A stretch of DNA of 64,000 bases from contig NZ_VTPX01000013.1 of NCBI RefSeq assembly GCF_008298015.1, forward strand, positions 1-64,000. The letters are read 5' to 3'. This document shows, piece by piece, positions 35,540 to 46,411 of the stretch. The stretch's first letter is position 1. Each line of letters opens with the position of its first letter. The notes beneath the pieces were generated by a model. It saw nothing but the letters and a program-made list of their open reading frames with translations, was not told where the DNA came from and ran no database searches. Source of the stretch: Salinicola corii (GTDB lineage: Bacteria; Pseudomonadota; Gammaproteobacteria; Pseudomonadales; Halomonadaceae). The translations under genes and the position numbers were made by a program.

Positions 35540-36076
35540 ATGAAGATTCACTGGCAGGGCGATCGCCTGACCGTCGCCGAGGGCGATATCACCCGGTTCG
35601 AGGGCGATGCCATCGTCAATGCCGCCAACAAGAGTCTGCAGGGCGGCGGCGGCGTCGATGGGGCGATTCACCGTGCGGCAGGCCCTGAGCTGCTCAAGGC
35701 GTGTCGGGAACTGCGACGCACGATCTGGCCGGACGGGTTGCCCGTCGGTGAAGTGGCGATGACGCCCGGCTTCAAGCTGCCGGCGCGTCACGTCATCCAC
35801 ACGGTCGGGCCGGTATTCGCCAAATCGGAAGATCGTTCCGAACGGCTGGCCGACTGCTACCGTAACGCCTTGCATCTTGCCGCCGAGCATCGGTTCGAGC
35901 GGGTGGCGTTCTCGGCCATCTCGACGGGCATCTACGGCTATCCGGCCGCCGCCGCCGCTGGCATCGTGGCGGACGTGATGCGCGAGCGGCTGCCCGCTCT
36001 GCCCGGCCTGGAAGTGACGCTGGTGTTCTTCTCGGCGAGAGACGCCGATGGATTCCTGAAGAGCGCTTCCCTGTAG
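35540..36076 (+). CDS. Macrodomain protein, O-acetyl-ADP-ribose deacetylase-like
   Basis: 178 aa, one macrodomain. The ADP-ribose binding segments are clear: GDAIVNAANKSLQGGGGVDG (with following AIHRAAG) and FSAISTGIYGYP. The layout is that of YmdB/MacroD-type hydrolases, which remove acetyl or ADP-ribosyl groups from ADP-ribose derivatives. ATG 35540 follows GCGGAGG; an in-frame start at 35498 is weaker. It lies 70 bp after fruA on the same strand, with no terminator seen between them, so cotranscription is possible but a functional link is not implied. Confidence 0.88.
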   Translation: MKIHWQGDRLTVAEGDITRFEGDAIVNAANKSLQGGGGVDGAIHRAAGPELLKACRELRRTIWPDGLPVGEVAMTPGFKLPARHVIHTVGPVFAKSEDRSERLADCYRNALHLAAEHRFERVAFSAISTGIYGYPAAAAAGIVADVMRERLPALPGLEVTLVFFSARDADGFLKSASL

Positions 36077-36151
36077 GGGGCGCCGCCGAGGAAGAACCGC
36101 TAAGGCAGGGGAGGGCCATCCTCGTTTCCCGGGACCGGCCGGACGATGGCC

Positions 36152-36844
36152 TCACTCTTCCGGCTGGTACTTGTAGCCGACCCCGTAGACCGAGCGGATA
36201 ATGTCTCGCTCCGGCCAGACGTCGGCGATCTTGCGACGCAGTTTCTTGACGTGACTATCGACGGTGCGCTCGGAGACGATGCGATGGTCGCGATACATGT
36301 GATCCATTAACTGGTCGCGGGAGAATATCCGGCCCGGGCTGTGCATCATCACCTTGAGCAACTGGAACTCGACGGCGGTGAGATTGAGGTCCTCGCTCCC
36401 TGCCATGGCGCGCCAGCCATCTTCGTCCAGGGTCAAATGGTCGCCTTCGGGGGTTGCCTCGTCCGCGCCCGTGATGCCATGGCTCCGTCGCAGCACGGCC
36501 TTGACGCGAGCCACGACTTCCCGGGGACTGAAAGGTTTGCAGATATAGTCGTCGGCGCCCAGCTCGAGCCCCAGCAATCGATCCACCTCTTCGACCCGTG
36601 CGGTCAGCATGATCACCGGTATGGCGGGAAATCGCTCGCGAATCTGGCGGCACAGCGTGAGGCCGTCGGTGCCAGGCAGCATCAGGTCGAGCAGAACCAG
36701 TATCGGCTGGCTCTCCTCCAGCCACTCCATGACGGCGTTGCCGTGGTCGATGTGGTCGGAGGCATAGCCGCTCTTCGACAGGTAGTCGGCGACCAGGCGT
36801 GCGATCTTGGGTTCATCCTCGACGATCAGAATGGTGTCGTTCAT
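36152..36844 (-). CDS. baeR: OmpR-family response regulator, BaeR-like
   Basis: 230 aa. Receiver domain: acidic pocket ILIVEDEPKIARLV, phospho-acceptor Asp in ILVLLDLMLPG, and the Thr and Lys in MLTARVEE and YICKPFSPRE. C-terminal winged helix: LTAVEFQLLKVMMHSPGRIFSRDQLMDHMYRD and SVYGVGYKYQ. The Cys-Lys-Pro-Phe after YI and the overall pattern fit BaeR. The ATG at 36844 has GGGAG 8 nt upstream; a TTG codon just before it is not needed. It is followed on its 5' side by the kinase gene after 12 bp, in the same leftward operon. The target genes are not evident here. Confidence 0.85.
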   Translation of the reverse strand: MNDTILIVEDEPKIARLVADYLSKSGYASDHIDHGNAVMEWLEESQPILVLLDLMLPGTDGLTLCRQIRERFPAIPVIMLTARVEEVDRLLGLELGADDYICKPFSPREVVARVKAVLRRSHGITGADEATPEGDHLTLDEDGWRAMAGSEDLNLTAVEFQLLKVMMHSPGRIFSRDQLMDHMYRDHRIVSERTVDSHVKKLRRKIADVWPERDIIRSVYGVGYKYQPEE

Positions 36845-36856
36845 CAAACCGGCTCC

Positions 36857-38395
36857 CTATCGGTTGGTATGGCTGCCATTGCTACTGGCTGACTCCATGG
36901 CGGGAGGGTAGGGCTCGGCGGAGGGTTCGGCTGGCAGGTCCAGTGGAAATGCCAGCGTCCATCGCAACCCGCCCAGTGGCGAAGCCGAAGGCGTCAGTAC
37001 GCCACCCTGAGCCTCGATCAGCGCTCGGGCGATGGACAGGCCCAGCCCGCTGCCGCCGCTACGGCGGTTGCGCGAGCCTTCTACCCGATACAGCCGCTCG
37101 GTCAGACGAGGCAATTCGTCGGCCGGCACGCCTGGCGGAGTATCCTCCCAGATCACTTCCGCCTGGTCGTGACGTTGCCGCAGCGTGACGCGCAGTGTAC
37201 CGGGGCCGTCGGTATAGGCAATGGTGTTGGAGAGCAGATTGTCCCATAGCTGGCGCAGTCTCTGGCTGTCGGCGCGTACCCAGATGGGAACGGTGTCGAG
37301 TTGAAGGGTCAGGCCGTGACTCTCCAGGCGCAATTCGCTGTCCTCGAGCCGCTGAACCAGCGACTCCTCGAGATCCACCGGAACCAGATGCATGTCCAGC
37401 GCGCCAGCGTCGCTCTGGGCGAGCAGCCGCAGGTCCTCGACCAGATGCCCGAGCTGGTCGACCTCCTGTTGAAGCGAGCCCAGGTTGTCCGGCGACAACG
37501 GACGCACGCCATCCTGCATGGCTTCGATCTCGCCGCGCAGCACTGCCAGCGGCGTGCGCAGTTCATGGGCGATATCCGCGACCCAGCGTTGTCTCGCACG
37601 CCGGTTGGCCTCGAGCGTTTCGGCCAACTGATTGAAATCCGCGGAGAGGCGCGACAGCTCGTCGCGACCGCGTTCGGACAGGCGCACACTGTAGTCTCCC
37701 AAGGTCAGTCGTCGGGTCGCCAGCGTCATGAAACGGGCGCGACGACCCAGCCACCAGGCCAGCCCGCCCGCCAGCAATAGCGAGGTGAGGAATAGCGAGC
37801 CGACGATGATCGTTAGATTGCGCTGCTGGCGCTCGAGGAATATCTGATCCATGCGCGCCATGAGGCGTTCCGGAGGGAGATAGCCAAGTTGCCCCACCAA
37901 CTTGTCGCCACTGCGAATGGGAACGAAGTGCGGCTCCGGCGGTGGCGGAATGTCCAGGTCGAGATCCTGGGGTGGCTGCTTGAGCAGTGGTTCTCCGATC
38001 ACCGGATTACTCAGTTCGTCCAGCAGCACGTAGCCGCGGGCGTCGGACAGCTGTCGGTCGATCCCGGTCGGGGGATGGCGGTCGCTCGACCATAGCTGGC
38101 TGCGAACCAGACTTTGCCAGGCGCGAGGGTTGTCGCGCAGCCACTGCCAACTCCCGCGTTGCGTCCACTGCTCGCCCAGTGCGTTGGCCAGGGTCTCGGC
38201 CCGTGTCGATTGGCTGCGTTCCAGGTAATTGACGAATCCCTCATCCAGACTTCGCGAGACGAACACGAATACCAAGCCGCTGATCAGCACATTGGTGACC
38301 AGGATGATGGCGAAAAGCTTGAAGCTCAGGCGTGACAGCCGCGGCCAGTCACGTCGACTACTGAGCGATAGAGACATAGGGGCAGGCTTTTTCAC
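36857..38395 (-). CDS. baeS: Sensor histidine kinase, BaeS-like
   Basis: About 512 aa. Two transmembrane helices (LSFKLFAIILVTNVLISGLV and a second near residue 200) enclose a periplasmic sensor of about 140 residues. Then HAMP, HisKA (RWVADIAHELRTPLAVLRGE) and HATPase with LWDNLLSNTIAYTD, the unusual ATP lid DTPPGVP, and GSRNRRSGGSGLGLSIA. The Pro in place of Gly in DTPPGV resembles the BaeS variant (SAPGV), which supports the subfamily. BaeS senses envelope stress in enterics. Start GTG 38395 or ATG 38377; neither has a strong ribosome binding site. The C-terminus has a short Pro/Glu-rich tail. Confidence 0.85.
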   Translation of the reverse strand: MKKPAPMSLSLSSRRDWPRLSRLSFKLFAIILVTNVLISGLVFVFVSRSLDEGFVNYLERSQSTRAETLANALGEQWTQRGSWQWLRDNPRAWQSLVRSQLWSSDRHPPTGIDRQLSDARGYVLLDELSNPVIGEPLLKQPPQDLDLDIPPPPEPHFVPIRSGDKLVGQLGYLPPERLMARMDQIFLERQQRNLTIIVGSLFLTSLLLAGGLAWWLGRRARFMTLATRRLTLGDYSVRLSERGRDELSRLSADFNQLAETLEANRRARQRWVADIAHELRTPLAVLRGEIEAMQDGVRPLSPDNLGSLQQEVDQLGHLVEDLRLLAQSDAGALDMHLVPVDLEESLVQRLEDSELRLESHGLTLQLDTVPIWVRADSQRLRQLWDNLLSNTIAYTDGPGTLRVTLRQRHDQAEVIWEDTPPGVPADELPRLTERLYRVEGSRNRRSGGSGLGLSIARALIEAQGGVLTPSASPLGGLRWTLAFPLDLPAEPSAEPYPPAMESASSNGSHTNR

Positions 38396-38562
38396 GGCTG
38401 GTGACGGTCCCTAAGTGTGGCGCAACGCATGGCAGTGACGGTTCAGGCAATCGGCAAAAATTGTGGAGATTGCTGCACGTGTCACTACGCTTCGAACTTC
38501 CGGCTCTGGGCGTCTTGCCCCGTTGCGCCGGGGGCGGAGCGCGGTAGAGAGCGGCTTCGACA

Positions 38563-39093
38563 TCAGACCTCGTCGCTTCGGGATATCCGTCGCTTGCCCC
38601 AGACGAAGTCGATCGCCCAGTGGGGCTGGGTGGCAGCGTCGAAAGATGCCCACAGTTCGGCGAAAGTGAGTCCACTGACCGGATGCCGGTGCCCCGGCAG
38701 AAGCTCCGCCAGCGGATGGAGAACGAAAGCATAGCGGTCGATGTCCTCCCGCGGTAGCCGACGAGCGCCGCCTTGTTCGACCCTATCGCCCCACAGCAGT
38801 AGGTCGATATCCAGCGTGCGGGCGACGAACTTGGCCGGACCGGCCGGGCGGCCGTTATCCCGTTCGATCGCCTTGCAGTGACGATCGATCGCCGCCGGGG
38901 AGAGCTCTGTCTCGAAGGCCACGATCATGTTGTAGAACGGGCGCTCGTCGTCGAAATCGACCGCCGGGCTCTCGAAGACCCGGGAGAGCTGTAGCGGGTA
39001 AGGCGTGGCGAGGGCCTCCAGTGCCTCCAGTGCCCGGGTCAGATGCTGCTGGCGCTGGATGTTGCTGCCCAGCCCGAGAGCGACCAGCGGCAT
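38563..39093 (-). CDS. folK: 6-hydroxymethyl-7,8-dihydropterin pyrophosphokinase
   Basis: 176 aa, HPPK of folate synthesis: transfers pyrophosphate from ATP to hydroxymethyldihydropterin. Signatures: VALGLGSNIQRQQHLTRALE at the N-terminus, PFYNMIVAFET and the HPPK pattern ARTLDIDLLLWGD, with the LPREDIDRYAFVLHPLAELLP end region. The ATG shares one base with the folB stop, so folB-folK are translationally coupled. The enzyme follows FolB in the pathway. Confidence 0.95.
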   Translation of the reverse strand: MPLVALGLGSNIQRQQHLTRALEALEALATPYPLQLSRVFESPAVDFDDERPFYNMIVAFETELSPAAIDRHCKAIERDNGRPAGPAKFVARTLDIDLLLWGDRVEQGGARRLPREDIDRYAFVLHPLAELLPGHRHPVSGLTFAELWASFDAATQPHWAIDFVWGKRRISRSDEV

Positions 39094-39446
39094 CAGTCGA
39101 CGCTACGCTCGATGCGCACGCCCACGGCGCGTGCAGCCCTCACGGCGCCCGGCTTGCGAACGGTCAGGCGTAGATGACGGATGCCGAACTCGTCGATCAA
39201 CAGTGCCGCGACGCGCTCCGCAAACGTCTCGACCAGGCCATGGGCGTTGGCGTCGGCGTAATCGGAGAGGCGCTGGCAGATGGCGGCGTAGTCGAGTGTT
39301 TGGGAGAGATCGTCCGCACGGGCCGCCGGACGAATGTCGGTACGAAGCTCCAGGTCCAGCTCCAGGCGTTGGCGCACCTTGCGTTCCCAATCGTAGACGC
39401 CGATCACCGTCTCCAGGCTCAAGCCTTCGATCATTACCTGATCCAC
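39093..39446 (-). CDS. folB: Dihydroneopterin aldolase
   Basis: 117 aa, the normal length. Converts dihydroneopterin to hydroxymethyldihydropterin and glycolaldehyde, upstream of FolK. Signatures: MIEGLSLETVIGVYDWERKVRQRLELDLEL and the TLDYAAICQRLSDYAD segment, with LVETFAERVAALLIDEF (catalytic Glu) and a conserved Lys in TVRKPGA. The start is a GTG at 39446 preceded by CGAGGAG. It is divergent from plsY, 163 bp away. Confidence 0.94.
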   Translation of the reverse strand: MDQVMIEGLSLETVIGVYDWERKVRQRLELDLELRTDIRPAARADDLSQTLDYAAICQRLSDYADANAHGLVETFAERVAALLIDEFGIRHLRLTVRKPGAVRAARAVGVRIERSVD

Positions 39447-39609
39447 GCGAACTCCTCGTCAGCGCTGATGATTTCCGTCAGCGTTCATCGTGCGAGTGGT
39501 GAGTCGAAGCCGACGCACCGTCCAAGGTGGCGTCGATTGTACGCGATGAGAGTGGCAGAATCAGGGCTCTCGATGATGTCCGCTTTGTGCGGTCAAGGGG
39601 AATGACATC

Positions 39610-40266
39610 TTGCCTCCGATCGTTGTCACCGGCTTGCTGATGGCGGCTGGCTACCTCAGTGGTTCGCTGCTCGGTGCGATCTGGGTGTGCCGAGCCTGGG
39701 GGCTGAGCGACCCGCGCTGGGCAGGCTCGGGGAATCCGGGATTCTCCAATGTTCTGCGGGCCTTCGGCTGGCGTCCGGCGCTGGTGACGCTGGTCATCGA
39801 TGCAGTCAAGGGAATGCCGGTGCTGTGGCTGGCCGGTATGTTGTCGCTCTCGGTCTGGGCCCAGGGGCTGGTGGGGTTGAGTGTGCTGGTAGGGCACAGC
39901 TGCCCGGTCTGGCATCGGGGGCGAGGTGGCAAGGCGGTGGCCAGTGCGTTTGGCGTGCTGTTGATGCTGGCGACGCCGGTTGCGTTGATCTGCGCGCTCT
40001 GCTGGTTTCTGCTCGCCTGGAGAGTGCGCACGGCGGCCGTGGCGTCGCTGGCGTCGGCGCTGCTGGCCCCGCTGCTGAGTTACTGGCTGGTGCCGCGGAT
40101 GACGGGCGTCATCTGCGTGTTTTCGTTGCTGGTGCTGGCGCGGCATGCCTGGAACATTCGGCTGTGGCGGGAGCAGCGCCGCGAGGCGCACGAGCCGATG
40201 CTGGCAGCCCCTTTCGATGAAGAAGACGCGCTGCACGATCGTCGCGAGATCGATGGCCGGGACTAG
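39610..40266 (+). CDS. plsY: Acyl-phosphate glycerol-3-phosphate acyltransferase
   Basis: 218 aa inner-membrane acyltransferase of phospholipid synthesis, with about five helices. Signatures: AAGYLSGSLLGAIWVCR, the motif GSGNPGFSNVLRAFGW (GSGNxGxTNxLR type), LVIDAVKGMPVLWLA and GHSCPVWHRGRGGKAVASAFG. The first codon is a TTG at 39610, with AAGGGGA upstream; the nearby ATG at 39602 is out of frame. A charged 35-residue tail extends beyond the usual end. It is convergent with tsaD, 2 bp apart. The divergent position opposite folB is the common gammaproteobacterial arrangement. Confidence 0.92.
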   Translation: MPPIVVTGLLMAAGYLSGSLLGAIWVCRAWGLSDPRWAGSGNPGFSNVLRAFGWRPALVTLVIDAVKGMPVLWLAGMLSLSVWAQGLVGLSVLVGHSCPVWHRGRGGKAVASAFGVLLMLATPVALICALCWFLLAWRVRTAAVASLASALLAPLLSYWLVPRMTGVICVFSLLVLARHAWNIRLWREQRREAHEPMLAAPFDEEDALHDRREIDGRD

Positions 40267-40268
40267 CG

Positions 40269-41297
40269 CTAGCACCCGGGAGGCGTCAGTTCCGCCAGTG
40301 GCCAGCGGGGGCGGGGCTGCAGGGTCTGGCTATGCTGCCCCGCGATCAGTCGCTGTGCGCCGGCGTAGGCGATCATCGCGCCGTTATCGGTGCAGAAACG
40401 CCCGCGTGGGTAGAATGCCCTGGCCCCGAGCTTCGTCAGCGCGATATCGAGCGTCTCGCGCAGGCGTCGATTGGCGCTGACGCCTCCGGCGACGACCAGC
40501 CTTGTCCGGCCGCTCTCCTTGAGGGCTCGCCGGCACTTGATGATCAGCGTATCGACGACGGCATCCTCGAAGGCACGGGCGACATCGGCCTGAGCCTGAT
40601 CGTCGAAGGCGTCCTGCTCGTGAAGCTGACGCAGAGTGGTCAAGGTGTGAGTCTTGAGCCCGGAGAAACTGAAGTCGAGCCCCGGTCGATCGGTCATCGG
40701 GCGGGGGAAACGAAAGCGTTCGCTGCGGCCCCGCTCGGCCAGTGCGGCGACCTGCGGGCCGCCGGGGTAGGGTAGCTCGAGCATCTTGGCGACCTTGTCG
40801 AAGGCTTCGCCGGCGGCGTCGTCGACGGATTCGCCCAGCAAACGATAGTCGCCCAGGCCGCGCACGTCGACCAGTTGCGTATGTCCACCGGAGACCAGCA
40901 GGGCGACGAACGGAAACGCGGGCGCGGTCTCCTCCAGCATCGGTGCCAGCAGATGGCCTTCCATGTGATGCACGCCGAGCACCGGGATGTCGAGTGCGCG
41001 CGCCATGCCGTGAGCGGTGCAGGCGCCGACCATCAGTGCGCCGACCAGTCCGGGCCCGGCGGTGTAGGCGATGGCATCCAGGTCTTGCTTGGCCAACTGC
41101 GCGTCGGCCAGCACCTGATCGACCAGCGGCAGCAGCTTGCGAGTGTGATCGCGGGAGGCCAGCTCCGGCACCACACCACCGAATTCGGCGTGCAGCGCTA
41201 CCTGGCTGTAGAGTGCATCGGCCAGCAGCCCGGCATCGGTGTCATAGAGAGCGACGCCGGTTTCGTCGCACGAAGTTTCGATACCCAGCACGCGCAT
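40269..41297 (-). CDS. tsaD: tRNA N6-adenosine threonylcarbamoyltransferase
   Basis: 342 aa, catalytic subunit for the t6A37 modification of tRNAs reading ANN codons. Signatures: [46 protein letters not shown], the iron-binding HxxxH (His111 and His115 in [12 protein letters not shown]) and [14 protein letters not shown]. The C-terminal [16 protein letters not shown] is also standard. It is divergent from rpsU, 276 bp away, as in most gammaproteobacteria. Confidence 0.96.
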   Translation of the reverse strand: MRVLGIETSCDETGVALYDTDAGLLADALYSQVALHAEFGGVVPELASRDHTRKLLPLVDQVLADAQLAKQDLDAIAYTAGPGLVGALMVGACTAHGMARALDIPVLGVHHMEGHLLAPMLEETAPAFPFVALLVSGGHTQLVDVRGLGDYRLLGESVDDAAGEAFDKVAKMLELPYPGGPQVAALAERGRSERFRFPRPMTDRPGLDFSFSGLKTHTLTTLRQLHEQDAFDDQAQADVARAFEDAVVDTLIIKCRRALKESGRTRLVVAGGVSANRRLRETLDIALTKLGARAFYPRGRFCTDNGAMIAYAGAQRLIAGQHSQTLQPRPRWPLAELTPPGC

Positions 41298-41374
41298 GGT
41301 CGAATCATCCGTCGGTGTCGTTGAGGGAAATGCTGAAGCGGAAGGCGCGCTAGTTTACGCCGTCGAAAAGGTAT

Positions 41375-41403
41375 TTGCATTGGTTCGTGGGCGAGACTAG
41401 AAT
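41375..41403 (+). promoter_or_regulatory. Sigma-70 promoter of rpsU
   Basis: TTGCAT (41375-41380) and TAGAAT (41398-41403) with a 17-bp spacer. It lies 170 bp before the rpsU ATG, giving a long leader, and points towards the rpsU-dnaG-rpoD set. Confidence 0.65.
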
Positions 41404-41573
41404 GCTCTGCTCTGCAGGACTGGGTCGTGCGCCCTGAAGATCCGGGATGTGGCGTGGCAGACGAGATCGGCGGAAGATTGACCATCTTTCGTGACGCCGT
41501 CTGAATCCGCCCGGATCGTCTTCTCGGGTGTGCGTTCAAACCGAACTCAATTCCCAAGGTAGGTGAGTGCTTC

Positions 41574-41789
41574 ATGCCCGCTGTTAAAGTACGTGATAAC
41601 GAGCCGTTCGACGTCGCACTGCGTCGCTTCAAACGCTCCTGCGAGAAAGCCGGAGTTCTGTCCGAAGTCCGCCGTCGCGAAACTTACGAAAAGCCCACTG
41701 CGGTTCGCAAGCGTAAAGCTGCGGCTGCCGTGAAGCGTCACGCCAAGAAGTTGCAGCGTGAACGTAAGCGTTTCGAACGCTTGTATTGA
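41574..41789 (+). CDS. rpsU: 30S ribosomal protein S21
   Basis: 71 aa, the full bacterial S21 length. The sequence [20 protein letters not shown] followed by [16 protein letters not shown] and the Lys/Arg-rich C-terminus ending RKRFERLY is diagnostic. S21 helps initiation on the small subunit near the anti-Shine-Dalgarno region. First gene of the macromolecular synthesis set rpsU-dnaG-rpoD. AAGGTAGGTGAG lies before the ATG. Confidence 0.97.
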   Translation: MPAVKVRDNEPFDVALRRFKRSCEKAGVLSEVRRRETYEKPTAVRKRKAAAAVKRHAKKLQRERKRFERLY

Positions 41790-41828
41790 TCCGTACTGCG
41801 GTGACCTTGGTCACCCAGAGGGACGATC

Positions 41829-41861
41829 AAACGGCCGCCGCCAAGGTGGCCGTTTGTTTTT
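41829..41861 (+). terminator. Terminator between rpsU and dnaG
   Basis: AAACGGCC (41829-41836) pairs with GGCCGTTT (41848-41855), followed by GTTTTT. In E. coli a partial terminator at this place lowers dnaG and rpoD expression relative to rpsU; the same role is inferred here. Confidence 0.8.
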
Positions 41862-41977
41862 ACCCCGCCGCCATTCACCGATGTCGGCACATGGGCAGGG
41901 CTCTTCTGGCTGGTCTATATTCAAGGGCAGCATAGAGCCTATCTAGCCTTCAGTCCGATTCTCCAGAGCCCCTCGAC

Positions 41978-43885
41978 ATGGCCGGACAGATCTCCCAGCG
42001 CTTCATCGATGACCTGTTGGCGCGCACCGATATCGTCGATGTGATCTCCGAGCGAGTTCAGCTCAAGAAAAGCGGGCGTAACCACAGCGGTCTCTGCCCG
42101 TTTCATCAGGAAAATTCGCCGTCGTTCACGGTGAGTCAGGACAAGCAGTTCTATCACTGCTTTGGTTGCAGCGCTCATGGCAATGCCCTGCGCTTCCTGA
42201 TGGAGTTCGACAACCTGCGTTTTCCCGAAGCCGTCGAACAGCTGGCTTCCCGTGCGGGAATGCAGGTCGAGCGGGAAGGTGGCGAGGATCCGGGGGCCCG
42301 GCAGCGCCAGCAGAAGCGTGAAGAGGGCGTCAACCTGCTGGAACTGGCGTCGCGTTTCTTTCGTGAGCGTCTGGCGCTCGGCGGTGGGCGTCAGGCCCGC
42401 CAGTATCTCGACCGCCGCGGCCTGAGTCAGGAGGTCATTCGCGACTTCGGCATTGGCTACGCCGAGGATGAATGGGAGTCGCTCAAGCGCTATCTGCTCG
42501 AGCAGGGCATCAGCGAGGCGGTTCAGGTCGAGTACGGACTGCTGGTGCACCGCGAGGAGACCGGGCGCACCTACGACCGTTTTCGCGACCGCGTGGTGTT
42601 CCCGATCCGGGACTGGAAAGGACGCACCATCGCTTTTGGCGGGCGGGTGCTGGGCGACGCCAAGCCCAAGTACCTCAACTCGCCGGAGACACCGGTCTTC
42701 CACAAGGGGCGCGAACTCTACGGGTTGTTCGAGGCGCGTCAGGCTAACCGGCAACTCTCGCGGATGCTGGTGGTCGAAGGTTACATGGATGTGGTGGCTC
42801 TGGCGCAGTTCGGCATACGTAACGCCTGTGCCACCCTGGGCACGGCGCTGACGACCGATCATCTGCAGCGGCTGTTTCGACTGGTGGACGAAGTGGTGTT
42901 CTGCTTCGACGGCGACAATGCGGGCCGCCAAGCGGCGCGTCGCTCGTTGCAGACGGCACTGCCGTCGATGATTGACGGTCGTCAGGTCCGCTTCCTGTTC
43001 CTGCCTGAGGGAGAGGACCCCGACACCTTGGTACGCCAGGAGGGGAGGGAAGCGTTCGAGGACCGCATCACCTGCGCCAGCCCGCTATCGGAATTCCTGT
43101 TCGAACAGGCGGCGGAAGGACGCGATTTGAAGCAGCTCGAAGGCCGAGAGCGTTTTGTCACGGCCGTGCTGGAGGCGCTCAGGCTCCTCCCCGAAGGGGT
43201 CCTCAAGTCGTTGCTGGTAAAGGAGTTGTCGACTCGCAGCGGGATCGAGCAGGCGCAGTTTGCCGACTGGTTCGTCAATCACGCTGCGCCCATGCCGCGT
43301 CCGGCGGTGACGACGGATGTCACCGGCTACGAGGCGCTGATGATGACAGCGGAGGGCGATGCCGAAGCCACTTCAGACCCGGGCTCGACGGTCGATAATG
43401 GTAATAATCGGGTAAGTCGGCACAGGCTGCCGGCAACTCGCTCAGGAACTGCTACGCTTTCTCTGACCATTCCGGCTCGGATATTGCATCTGTTGCTACA
43501 CGAGCCGGGGTTGGTCGACGGCTTGCCGGAATCGGTCGACTGGTGCCCCACCGAGGTGCCCGATGGGCGGTTATGTCGCGAGGTAGTGCAGTTGCTGCGC
43601 GCCGGGCGCTATCGCACTCCTCAGGTGTTGTTGGCTCATTTTCACGGCAGCCCGGATGGGGAGCGGCTCGATCAGTTGGTTCGTCGAGAGCTTGCGATCC
43701 CTCGCGATGTGCGAGCCAGCGAGCTGGACAACTGGGTGCGTTATCTCGAGCGCGAGAGTGCGAGATTGACGCCGGTCGAGGAGTACCGGCAATTGCTGGA
43801 AAAGAGTCGTCGGCCGGGTGCGCTGAGCGACGCGGAGAAACAGCGATTGCGGGAGTTGATCGGCAAGTTGGCCGAGGGGTCGTGA
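41978..43885 (+). CDS. dnaG: DNA primase
   Basis: 635 aa. Makes RNA primers at the replication fork. Domains: N-terminal CHC2 zinc finger with Cys40, His43, Cys61 and Cys64 (GLCPFHQENSPSF, FYHCFGCSAHG); the Toprim core with LVVEGYMDVVALAQ (catalytic Glu) and VFCFDGDNAGRQAA (metal-binding Asp cluster); and a C-terminal DnaB-binding region after about residue 500. A linker of low complexity (about residues 450-490) joins core and C-domain. The ATG at 41978 gives the family N-terminus MAGQISQRFIDDLLARTDIV. Middle gene of rpsU-dnaG-rpoD. Confidence 0.96.
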   Translation: MAGQISQRFIDDLLARTDIVDVISERVQLKKSGRNHSGLCPFHQENSPSFTVSQDKQFYHCFGCSAHGNALRFLMEFDNLRFPEAVEQLASRAGMQVEREGGEDPGARQRQQKREEGVNLLELASRFFRERLALGGGRQARQYLDRRGLSQEVIRDFGIGYAEDEWESLKRYLLEQGISEAVQVEYGLLVHREETGRTYDRFRDRVVFPIRDWKGRTIAFGGRVLGDAKPKYLNSPETPVFHKGRELYGLFEARQANRQLSRMLVVEGYMDVVALAQFGIRNACATLGTALTTDHLQRLFRLVDEVVFCFDGDNAGRQAARRSLQTALPSMIDGRQVRFLFLPEGEDPDTLVRQEGREAFEDRITCASPLSEFLFEQAAEGRDLKQLEGRERFVTAVLEALRLLPEGVLKSLLVKELSTRSGIEQAQFADWFVNHAAPMPRPAVTTDVTGYEALMMTAEGDAEATSDPGSTVDNGNNRVSRHRLPATRSGTATLSLTIPARILHLLLHEPGLVDGLPESVDWCPTEVPDGRLCREVVQLLRAGRYRTPQVLLAHFHGSPDGERLDQLVRRELAIPRDVRASELDNWVRYLERESARLTPVEEYRQLLEKSRRPGALSDAEKQRLRELIGKLAEGS

Positions 43886-44101
43886 GTCATGCGGCTCATC
43901 GACGGCGACGCGGGTTAATCAAAACAAAAGATCGAGACTGTCGGCAGGGAAGCGTGAAGTGGTCGATCAGCGAGGTTGTCGGCCGAGAGCAGGGTTGAAT
44001 AGGTTGAATTGGCGGCGATCGCCACCAGATAGGTAACCAAACACACTAGCACACCTGGCGGGAAAGGTAATAGAAGCTGGCAGCAAAAAGCGGGGGCGCG
44101 C

Positions 44102-44107
44102 TATACT
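44102..44107 (+). promoter_or_regulatory. Candidate -10 element of an rpoD promoter
   Basis: TATACT lies 68 bp before the rpoD ATG in the 289-bp dnaG-rpoD gap. The matching -35 is poor (a CTGGCA lies 19 bp upstream). An internal rpoD promoter in this gap is usual in gammaproteobacteria. Confidence 0.35.
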
Positions 44108-44174
44108 AGCCGGCTTTTGGGGCGTCGCGCTGTCACCCCAGGTGCTTCATTCTTCTTCGTCGAGTAGGGTTTCT

Positions 44175-46022
<1,848 letters not shown>

Positions 46023-46069
46023 GCGCGCGAAGCGCTATCGCGAAGCCCTATCGCGGGCACGAACGACGA

Positions 46070-46106
46070 GCCCCGCCGACCGAGAGGTTGGCGGGGCTTT
46101 GTTTTA
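46070..46106 (+). terminator. Rho-independent terminator of rpoD
   Basis: AGCCCCGCCGACC (46070-46082), GAGA loop and GGTTGGCGGGGCT (46087-46099), followed by TTGTTTT. Stem of 13 bp with one G-T pair. Two tandem 13-base units (CGCGAAGCGCTAT, CGCGAAGCCCTAT; 46027-46052) lie between the stop codon and the hairpin. Confidence 0.92.
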
Positions 46107-46411
46107 TCTCGGGTAACAGTGGGGCGCGATAAGCTGAGTCGAGAACCTCACTGTCGAGCATCTTCAGTGGCTCAGCGTCGTACTGACGAGGGGGCTTAAC
46201 GCTCGCCCCCTCGCCGCTCCCCCTCTCATTGACGCCACAGACCTGCGAAACCCTGAACACTGAATCGATCAACTCGGGTCGGCGCAAAAGGGCATCCTGC
46301 CCAACGCGCCTCTTGCGACATCCATGTCGCAAGCCCCGGTTGAACGATTCATCGCTCAGCGCCGGCCTGAATAGGCGTCGCTGGGTGGCGGAATCGAAAT
46401 GAGTCGTTTAC
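46107..46411. other. Gene-free region between rpoD and the hybrid kinase
   Basis: 305 bases between convergent genes, with no gene I can support. It contains two clear inverted repeats: GAGGGGGC/GCCCCCTC (46188-46195 with 46205-46212) and a perfect CTTGCGACAT-CC-ATGTCGCAAG (46312-46333). A minus-strand open frame (46048-46332) covers most of it but also runs through the rpoD terminator and lacks a ribosome binding site. The region may be a decayed remnant. Confidence 0.4.

Noticed and set aside
46048-46332. A 94-codon minus-strand frame after rpoD
   Set aside because: It runs through the rpoD terminator, has no ribosome binding site and no recognised family; kept only as a possible remnant in the intergenic entry.
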